A stretch of DNA of 28,991 nucleotides, from positions 1-28,991 of the forward strand of contig CAZMBM010000009.1 of assembly GCA_964564475.1 (NCBI GenBank). Reading direction: 5' to 3'. This document shows, piece after piece, positions 24,601 through 28,991 of this stretch (positions are counted from its first letter, which is position 1; the number at the start of each line of letters is the position of its first letter). Made by a program: the position numbers and the translations under genes. The notes below the pieces were generated by a model. The model was given only the letters and a program-made list of their open reading frames with translations, was not told the origin of the DNA and did not search any database. Source of the DNA: CG1-02-35-72 sp964564475 (GTDB lineage Bacteria; Bacteroidota; Bacteroidia; Flavobacteriales; Flavobacteriaceae).

Positions 24601-25662
24601 AGTGGTGCTGTTACGGTTAGAAACCCACACTTCTAAACGCGTTATGTTGACAGGACTATTTATTAAAGGAATATTGGCCAATGCTTGGTTGAAATTGTCT
24701 CTAAATTTTTGGGCTAAAAAAAAGTGTTTGTTTTGGTCGTAATTACTTACTTTTAAATTGAATTCGTTAACACTGGCTCCGCCTTTAGCCGCTACCGTTC
24801 TGGTTTCAGATTGTTGTTGCGATAAGACGGCTGTTACAGATGTTTTGCCAAACTGAAGCTCTGTTTTTACACCGATTAAATTCTGAGCCCCTTTTATAAG
24901 TGAATTTTTTATGGGCATGCTTATGTTTCCCACTTCAATTTTTCTGATGATATCGTCTTCTTCGGGGGTGTATTCCAGTTTGACAAGGTTTTGAAAGTTA
25001 AAGGTAGATTGGGTGTCAAAACTGGCACTCACTTTGAGTCGTTTACCAATTTGAGCCGACAAACTGGCACTTATTTGTTGGTCAAAATCGAATGTAGTAC
25101 TTTTTCTGTTCTCTTCAGACAATTGGGGATTGTCAACGCTTTGAAATAAAATACCCAATTTTAAAAGAATTGTTCCCTGAGGGTTTACAACAACGCTGTT
25201 ACCTCCAAAAATACTTTCAAAAAATTTAGAATTTACATAGTAGGTAGGTAGGGCATCTTTTTTAGAATTGGCGTCGTTTTTATTGAGACGACTCGTGGCA
25301 GCGATTTTAGATTTAAAATAGTCGAGCATATCGCGTTTTAAGCGGTATTCTTTGTACTCTTCGGGCGTCATAAAATAGGGGAGTTTTACGTAATAATCGC
25401 CTATTTTTTCCAAGAAGAGATAATTGCCACTGGCCGGATCGTAAATAACTTTGGTTTTGTTAGGACTCTTTAAATAGAGACTTCCCTTCTGATTGCTTCT
25501 AAAGAAATATTTAAGTGGTGGTACGGTATCTTTTTTTACCGAATCTTTAGCCATGGTCGGTAAACCTGGCGCAACAGGATTTTGTGCGCTTGTAGCTAAT
25601 GAAACCAATAAAAAGAAAACTAAACTAGTTAGTAGTTTTATGTTTTTAATTCTAAAATGCAA
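18622..25662 (-). CDS. sprA: SprA, type 9 secretion system outer-membrane translocon / gliding motility protein
   Basis: This 2346-aa outer-membrane protein has signal peptide MHFRIKNIKLLTSLVFFLLV with cleavage near ATSAQN. From published work on Flavobacterium, SprA forms an exceptionally large single-chain beta-barrel that exports proteins with C-terminal T9SS signals and is needed for gliding. Visible features are the N-terminal SprA region (SLYLKSPNKTKVIYDPASGN, YYVKLPYFMTPEEYKEYRLKRD), the PRQWFLASTPQHQTDPELI segment in the middle, long stretches of alternating hydrophobic/polar strands, and a terminal strand ending AGFSFRYTLGN. Full-length members are about 2300-2400 aa, so this one is complete. 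It follows ruvA by 5 bp and is followed by gcvH, the gene order usual in gliding flavobacteria. Confidence 0.96.
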   Translation of the reverse strand: MHFRIKNIKLLTSLVFFLLVSLATSAQNPVAPGLPTMAKDSVKKDTVPPLKYFFRSNQKGSLYLKSPNKTKVIYDPASGNYLFLEKIGDYYVKLPYFMTPEEYKEYRLKRDMLDYFKSKIAATSRLNKNDANSKKDALPTYYVNSKFFESIFGGNSVVVNPQGTILLKLGILFQSVDNPQLSEENRKSTTFDFDQQISASLSAQIGKRLKVSASFDTQSTFNFQNLVKLEYTPEEDDIIRKIEVGNISMPIKNSLIKGAQNLIGVKTELQFGKTSVTAVLSQQQSETRTVAAKGGASVNEFNLKVSNYDQNKHFFLAQKFRDNFNQALANIPLINSPVNITRLEVWVSNRNSTTQNVRNIVALSDIGELKPVNIGNPNVIPTGSQDASNTANNLNSLLTLNGPIRDIATVGAAVAPFNMSQGNDYSVLENARKLELNNDYTFNPLLGYITLNSRLAQSDVLAVSFEYTENGQVFKVGEFSDDGVSAPANLVVKLLRSEIINTQIPLWNLMMKNVYSLNAFQMQKEEFRLEVLYQDDNTGVPVNILQGAQTAAIQDKTLLNILNLDRLDQSSNIKPNGDGFFDFIEGITINSQKGYIIFPEVEPFGKYLKSTLTNPADSRFIFEELYQITQTEAQNNFQQKDKYYIKGYYKSAGTQGIPLGVFNAQPGSVVVTSGGRQLVEGVDYVVDYQIGNVQIIDPNLLSSKAPVQVSVENNNGFTQQQRSFFGLDIEHKFSDKFVGGATVLNLNEKPITQKTQFNSDPVNNTIFGLNFSYSTPVPKLTKWVNKLPNISTNVPSKVSVRGEFAYIMPGTPKQVALQSEATSYLDDFEGAQIPISLNSPRQWFLASTPQHQTDPELINLGGDRNDLDYGKNRAKLSWYNIDRLFYGGSSLKPNSIDDFELSRAETRRVDLRELFPQQDVDLTQSTVVRTFDLAYFPQDRGSYNFDATDINADGELTNPQARWAGIMRSLTTTDFEQANIEYIQFWLLDPYEHYSIKEEEGFPKNHTLSPADFTGNLYFNLGNISEDILKDNRKMFENGLPLTGTKDPSIIDETIWSDIPLNQSLIYAFDEQDQARVNQDLGLDGLNDTEENTRFSNFLDLLPPALKTQMQIDPASDNYHYFRGADLDDANASIINRYKNYTNTQGNSPTANLSTEPFPTSATSFPDVEDIDRDQTMNTVESYFQYKVSLNKTDLVVGKNNIVDRREVNITLPDGTTEVATWYQFRIPVKSPDEAINGISNFNSIRFIRMFLTQFKIPVVLRFGEFELVRGDWRRYTKTLPAPPNIPVNLDGVQLQNFVVGVVNIIENEGRQPIPYVLPPGIRRERLQGSTTIQRQDEQSLSIKIKDLGAQETRAVFKNVSMDIRMFKKLKLFIHAESVIGQPTLQDGDLKAIIRLGSDIDENYYQIEVPLSVTPFNAVTSEEIWPDANALNIALEKFGKLKVLRLDGNIPINTLFPSIGSPPVFDDLNGIELRVFGNPNLANIKAVTLGVKNTTNSPKSTEVWFNELRVAQFDNKGGWSANINADGNFADFADISFVGSASSIGFGSIDQRVNDRSQEDVKQYNIISNVNFGKLFPKKWGINLPMSYSTAEEFRDPKYDPQLQDILFKDSKTSKDDSRDYTQRSSISFMNVRKERTNQDKKKKPYDVENFSVSYAYNQTYHRDYNTKLLKDQNVRASATYNYTFKPFVLEPFKKTKFFSKKPYLKFLKDLNFNLLPTSLAINSNIRRTYNEQLARTLVGGLPDLPTLKQRYFLFDWDYNIVYNLTKSFDFGLRATNNYIYDNFENDNVKIFDSFFKVGRPQNYHQTFNATYKIPLSKIPYLDFLTGTYTYTADFDWQASSKTVVESVGNSISNANTNVLTTSINFNKLYKTSGIEKLRKTKNTSDNKTNTKQNITDKILNTGLDILTSLKKIDISYTSNNGTFLPGYVPEIGFLGRNNFSGGLAPTFGFVFGSQTDIRDLALTKGWLISRSATDPIYNKTFTTTHYDKLDLNADIRPFKDLQIDIIANRIFTSNDSQQIDVIDNVFANGPINTTGNFSISFIMIKTSFDGNGDDTFKTFKANRDIIANRLARQAGLSSTNGFGEISQQVVLPAFLAAYSGKDASKISLNTFRNTPIPNWKITYRGLMKLKWFKENFSNFTLSNGYRASYGITGFTNNLQYDANNPFGASNKNKANNFNSDVLVNSINLIEDFSPLIKVDFRMKNALSFKAELKRDKAFNLNFNNNTLTEIRGKEYVFGIGYRFKDLQLRIKNGNSQTIYKGDLNLKADLSIRDNSTVIRALDKDNNQVTGGQKLVSFKFLADYNLTKNMMASFFYDQNTSRFAISTTFPRKSISAGFSFRYTLGN

Positions 25663-25667
25663 GAGTC

Positions 25668-26249
25668 TTATAAATTTTTAAGCGCTGATTTAATAATGTT
25701 TTCGAGGGAGACATCAGGATTTTCTAAAATGATTTTTTGAACTGTCTTCTCTGATTGTCTTCTACTATATCCTAAAACTTCTAAAGCACTTAACGCTTCA
25801 TCCTTAATAGTATTGTTTGGAATTTCAAAATCTTCGGATAAAGCAAAGGTTTTCATTATTTTGTCTTTTAAGTCTAGTAGAATGCGCTGTGCCGTTTTGG
25901 CACCAATGCCTTTGGCCGATTGTATTGTAACGACATCACTGCTGGCAATGGCTTCTTGTATTTGTTTTGGCGTCATAGACGACAACATAGTTCTGGCAGT
26001 ACTTGGCCCGACACCCGATACAGAAATAAGAAGTTTAAAAATCTCACGTTCTGATTTGTCAAAAAATCCGTAAAGTGTGTGGGCATCTTCTCTAACAACT
26101 AAATGTGTTTCGAGTTTTAACAATTCACTATTGGTAATTTTAGAAAAAGTATAAAGAGAAATATTAACTGTGTAGCCAACACCATTACACTCTATTACGA
26201 CGTAGGTAGGTGTTTTTTCTACCAGCCTTCCCTTTAAAAAATTTATCAT
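25668..26249 (-). CDS. ruvA: Holliday junction branch migration protein RuvA
   Basis: RuvA binds four-way junctions and loads the RuvB motor during recombinational repair. The 193-aa protein has the three expected parts. An N-terminal OB-fold spans about residues 1-62 (MINFLKGRLVEKTPTYVVIE). Two helix-hairpin-helix motifs follow (SVSGVGPSTARTML near 77-89 and SAKGIGAKTAQRIL near 111-124). A C-terminal domain III, with ALSALEVLGYSRRQSEKTV, contacts RuvB. It is the first gene of the likely ruvA-sprA-gcvH-vanZ operon, with a perfect -7 box upstream. Confidence 0.96.
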   Translation of the reverse strand: MINFLKGRLVEKTPTYVVIECNGVGYTVNISLYTFSKITNSELLKLETHLVVREDAHTLYGFFDKSEREIFKLLISVSGVGPSTARTMLSSMTPKQIQEAIASSDVVTIQSAKGIGAKTAQRILLDLKDKIMKTFALSEDFEIPNNTIKDEALSALEVLGYSRRQSEKTVQKIILENPDVSLENIIKSALKNL

Positions 26250-26271
26250 AAAAACAATATTAATATAAAAC

Positions 26272-26279
26272 CAAAGGTA
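26272..26279 (-). promoter_or_regulatory. Predicted -7 box for the ruvA-sprA-gcvH-vanZ operon
   Basis: The minus strand reads TACCTTTG, a perfect TAnnTTTG match, in the 39-bp gap after maeB and 22 bp before the ruvA start. It would let the sprA operon be transcribed apart from maeB. No clear -33 element is visible. Confidence 0.45.
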
Positions 26280-26288
26280 TTAAAATAT

Positions 26289-28562
26289 TTATTGTTTGGC
26301 TTTTTCTTGTGCATCGACTACGGCAATACAGGTCATGTTTACAATTTCATCAACGGTAGCACCATATTGAATTAGATGAGCAGGCTTTTTTAAGCCCATT
26401 ACAATAGGGCCAACAGATTCTGTTTTATTTAGTCCTTTTAAGATTTTATAGCTGATATTGGCCGCGTCTAAATTCGGAAAAATTAAAGCGTTAACGGGCT
26501 TATCGATTAATTTACTAAAGGGAAATTTTTCTTTGAGAAGCGAGTTTGTCAGAGCAAAATCGGCTTGCACCTCACCATCTACATTTATATCGGGATGATA
26601 ACGATGCATAAAGGCTACGGCTTCGGCCACTTTTTTAGATTCTTCATGACGCGAACTGCCAAAATTAGAATAAGAGACCATAGCTAAATTGGGTTTTATG
26701 CCAAATAAGCGCATTGTGGTGGCCGTCATAATGGCTATTTTGGCCAATTCTCTAGAAGTAGGGTTAATATTAATGGCTGTATCAGAAAAGAAAAGTGGTC
26801 CGCGTTTTGTCAACATAAGGTTTGTGGCTGCGATTCTGTCGATACCTTTTTCTTTTCCTATAAGTGCTATCATAGGTTTTACAATAGAAGGGTAGCTTCT
26901 TGAATAACCGGTTATCAATGCATCAGCTTGGCCTTCGTTAACCATCATAGCGGCAAAGTAATTGCGTTCGCGCATCCATTTTTGAGCATCTGAGTAGCTA
27001 ATACCTTTGCGTCTTGATTTTTGAAAAAAATTAGATGCAAAGGTATTGCGTCGTTTTGTTTCACTCTTGGCTTTAGGATCTATAATGGGTATTTTTTCAT
27101 CAAAATTAATTTGTTTCATTAATTTTTTAATCTCTTTTTTGTTGCCGAGCAATATGGGTTTAACAAGACCTTCGTCATAGCAAATTTGCGCTGCTTTTAA
27201 AACATTATAACTGTCGGCTTCGGCAAACACAACGCGTTTGGGATCTGTTTTGGCACGGTTCATAATCATGCGCATGAGCTTGTTGCCGGTACCCAATCGT
27301 GTCGCCAGAGATTCTTTGTAAGAATCCCAATCTGTAATAGGTTCTTTAGCAACGCCCGATTCCATAGCCGCTTTGGCAACAGCCGGCGGAATTTCTGTAA
27401 TGAGCCGTGTATCAAAAGGTTTGGGAATGATATAATCTTTACTAAATTCGAGGGTTTTAAGGTTATAGGTTTTTATAACTTGTTCGGGTACCGGTTCTTT
27501 GGTGAGGTTGGCCAAGGCTTTTACGGCCGCCAATTTCATCTCTTCGTTAATGGCTGTGGCGCGTACATCTAAAGCGCCTCTAAAAATATAAGGGAATCCC
27601 AAAATATTATTTACCTGATTGGGATAATCAGACCGGCCTGTACCCATAATTATATCGGCCCGTGATTTCATAGCTTCGGGATAATCAATTTCGGGGTCGG
27701 GATTGGCCAAAGCAAAAACTATGGGGTTTTTGGCCATAGATTTGAGCATTTTAGGTGTTACCAATCCGCCTTTAGAGAGACCTAAAAAGACATCACTGCC
27801 TTTCATAGCTTCTTCGATAGTGTGAATGTCTTTGTCTGTTGCAAACTCTGCCTTTTGTACCGATAAATCGTTGCGGTCTTTTCTAATAACCCCCTTGCTA
27901 TCGCACATAATAATATTTTCGGCTTTAATACCCAGTTTTTTGTACAGTTTACTGCAAGAAATAGCGGCCGCACCGGCGCCGCTCACTACCACAACAGCTT
28001 CTTCTATTTTTTTACCGGCCAGTTCTAAAGCGTTTAAAAGCGCTGCAGCCGATATGATGGCCGTGCCATGTTGATCGTCGTGCATTACGGGAATATCTAA
28101 CTCTTCTTTTAAACGGCGTTCAATTTCAAAAGCTTCGGGGGCTTTTATGTCTTCTAGATTAATACCGCCAAAAGTGGGTGAAATATTTTTTACGGTTTCT
28201 ATAAATGTATCTACATCGCGCGTATCGACTTCTATATCAAAAACGTCAATATCGGCCATAATTTTAAAGAGGAGTCCTTTGCCTTCCATAACAGGTTTGC
28301 CGGCCAAAGCCCCAATATCGCCAAGGCCTAAAACGGCCGTACCGTTAGAAATAACGGCCACAAGATTGCCTTTTGCAGTGTATTTATACACATCGTCGGG
28401 ATTTTTTTCTATTTCTAAACACGGCTCGGCAACGCCGGGCGAATAAGCCAAAGAGAGGTCACGTTGGGTTGCGTGTTTTTTTGTTGGGTTGACTTCTATT
28501 TTTCCGGGATTTGGAAATTCGTGATAGCGCAGTGCTTCGCTCTTTTTGCGGTTAGAACTCAT
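26289..28562 (-). CDS. maeB: NADP-dependent malic enzyme with phosphotransacetylase-like C-terminal domain
   Basis: This enzyme oxidatively decarboxylates malate to pyruvate, making NADPH. It is 757 aa, the size of MaeB-type hybrid enzymes. The malic domain covers about residues 1-430, with YSPGVAEPCLEI, the metal-site segment DDQHGTA, the nucleotide-binding VVVSGAGAAAISCSKL and FALANPDPEI. The rest resembles phosphate acetyltransferase (RVVFAEADSYNVLKAA, then GYSRSYPSIVKPMI, ending near TVDEIVNMTCIAVVDA). In known hybrids that domain appears regulatory, responding to acetyl-CoA, rather than catalytic. It has its own -7 box and lies between queG and ruvA. Confidence 0.95.
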   Translation of the reverse strand: MSSNRKKSEALRYHEFPNPGKIEVNPTKKHATQRDLSLAYSPGVAEPCLEIEKNPDDVYKYTAKGNLVAVISNGTAVLGLGDIGALAGKPVMEGKGLLFKIMADIDVFDIEVDTRDVDTFIETVKNISPTFGGINLEDIKAPEAFEIERRLKEELDIPVMHDDQHGTAIISAAALLNALELAGKKIEEAVVVVSGAGAAAISCSKLYKKLGIKAENIIMCDSKGVIRKDRNDLSVQKAEFATDKDIHTIEEAMKGSDVFLGLSKGGLVTPKMLKSMAKNPIVFALANPDPEIDYPEAMKSRADIIMGTGRSDYPNQVNNILGFPYIFRGALDVRATAINEEMKLAAVKALANLTKEPVPEQVIKTYNLKTLEFSKDYIIPKPFDTRLITEIPPAVAKAAMESGVAKEPITDWDSYKESLATRLGTGNKLMRMIMNRAKTDPKRVVFAEADSYNVLKAAQICYDEGLVKPILLGNKKEIKKLMKQINFDEKIPIIDPKAKSETKRRNTFASNFFQKSRRKGISYSDAQKWMRERNYFAAMMVNEGQADALITGYSRSYPSIVKPMIALIGKEKGIDRIAATNLMLTKRGPLFFSDTAININPTSRELAKIAIMTATTMRLFGIKPNLAMVSYSNFGSSRHEESKKVAEAVAFMHRYHPDINVDGEVQADFALTNSLLKEKFPFSKLIDKPVNALIFPNLDAANISYKILKGLNKTESVGPIVMGLKKPAHLIQYGATVDEIVNMTCIAVVDAQEKAKQ

Positions 28563-28595
28563 AATATTTAAAATTTAAATACGAAAATAAAGGAG

Positions 28596-28603
28596 CAAAG
28601 TTA
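28596..28603 (-). promoter_or_regulatory. Predicted -7 box for maeB
   Basis: The minus strand reads TAACTTTG, a perfect TAnnTTTG match, 33 bp before the maeB start codon and after the queG stop. TTTTCC about 18 bp upstream could be a weak -33 region. Confidence 0.5.
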
Positions 28604-28635
28604 AGCCAATTAAGAGAGCGGAAAACTAATATATG

Positions 28636-28991
28636 TCATTTTTTTAAAAATTGTATGTTTCGTTGTAAACCCTTAAATTTTGTGCGCTTAACAGCCGACT
28701 TGTAGAACATTTTTTTAAAAGACTCTTCTGTAAGTCTTTCCCAATCCGATTTGTCGAAATTTAACAAGTCTTTATCAGGCTCAAATAAGGGTTCGTTATG
28801 GGGTTTAGAAAACCGATTCCAAGGACATACATCCTGACAAATGTCGCAACCAAATTGCCAATTGTCAAAACGCCCTTTCATTTCTTGCGGAATAGTATCT
28901 TTTAATTCAATTGTAAAATACGAAATACATTTACTGCCGTCTATGGTGTTGTTGGGTAAAATGGCCTTTGTAGGGCAAGCCTCTACACATT
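28636..28991 (-). CDS. queG: Epoxyqueuosine reductase, C-terminal part (cut by window edge)
   Basis: QueG performs the last step of queuosine synthesis in tRNA, reducing epoxyqueuosine with cobalamin and two [4Fe-4S] clusters. The visible frame is open to the window edge and reads CVEACPTKAILPNNTIDG, part of the first cluster motif. Further on are CISYFTIE and FGCDICQDVCPWN with the second set of cluster cysteines, then a C-terminal tail ending KGLQRNIQFLKK. The ATG at 28881 is internal and not the start. The N-terminal catalytic domain lies beyond the window. The gene is followed by maeB on the same strand. Confidence 0.93.
   Translation of the reverse strand, partial: CVEACPTKAILPNNTIDGSKCISYFTIELKDTIPQEMKGRFDNWQFGCDICQDVCPWNRFSKPHNEPLFEPDKDLLNFDKSDWERLTEESFKKMFYKSAVKRTKFKGLQRNIQFLKK

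Noticed and set aside
28636..28881. Independent small ferredoxin-like gene
   Set aside because: The frame continues upstream to the window edge with another cysteine cluster (CVEACPTKA), so this is the C-terminal part of queG.
1..28991. CRISPR array, IS element, prophage or toxin-antitoxin pair
   Set aside because: No regularly spaced repeats, transposase, integrase, phage structural gene or toxin-antitoxin-like gene pair could be found on either strand.

Overview
The window reads as chromosomal DNA of a gliding member of the Flavobacteriaceae (Bacteroidota). The evidence is an intact sprA (type 9 secretion translocon and gliding protein), a remB-like gliding gene, a TonB with a poly-proline stretch, a DNA polymerase III alpha subunit with a fused proofreading exonuclease domain, AT-rich spacers, no Shine-Dalgarno-like starts, and repeated TAnnTTTG -7 boxes typical of the Bacteroidota housekeeping sigma factor. 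The species cannot be named from this sequence alone. No rRNA, tRNA, CRISPR array, transposase or phage gene was seen.

Layout. Bases 1-616 hold the first codons of rimM and all of rpsP, on the minus strand. Bases 979-2417 hold one AlbA/Schlafen-type gene with a C-terminal GHKL ATPase domain, broken by a single-base frameshift. It is closely bracketed by two pairs of related 22-bp sites, each pair spaced exactly 65 bp, and it sits between rpsP and dnaE like an accessory insertion. dnaE follows on the plus strand (2808-7166), converging with a conserved hypothetical gene. Next are an Mpl-type muramate-peptide ligase (plus), a methyltransferase and methionine aminopeptidase pair (minus), an acetyl-CoA hydrolase/CoA-transferase family gene (plus), and a HAD hydrolase with phosphoglycerate mutase gpmI (minus).

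From 14173 to the end every gene is on the minus strand, and most of this stretch is a surface and motility locus. Transcription runs from high to low coordinates: queG (partial), maeB, ruvA-sprA-gcvH-vanZ, tonB with its own intrinsic terminator, and a hexapeptide acyltransferase translationally coupled to remB. SprA exports adhesins, TonB energises outer-membrane receptors, and the RemB-like protein is an outer-membrane barrel with a TonB-C-terminal-like domain at its front. The acyltransferase probably modifies a nucleotide sugar for a surface polysaccharide, which suggests a cell-surface theme.

Most of the window is ordinary core genome. The parts that deserve a second look are the frameshifted AlbA-ATPase gene with its duplicated, helically phased flanking sites, and the acyltransferase/remB/tonB arrangement. 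I did not find a clearly new multi-gene system.
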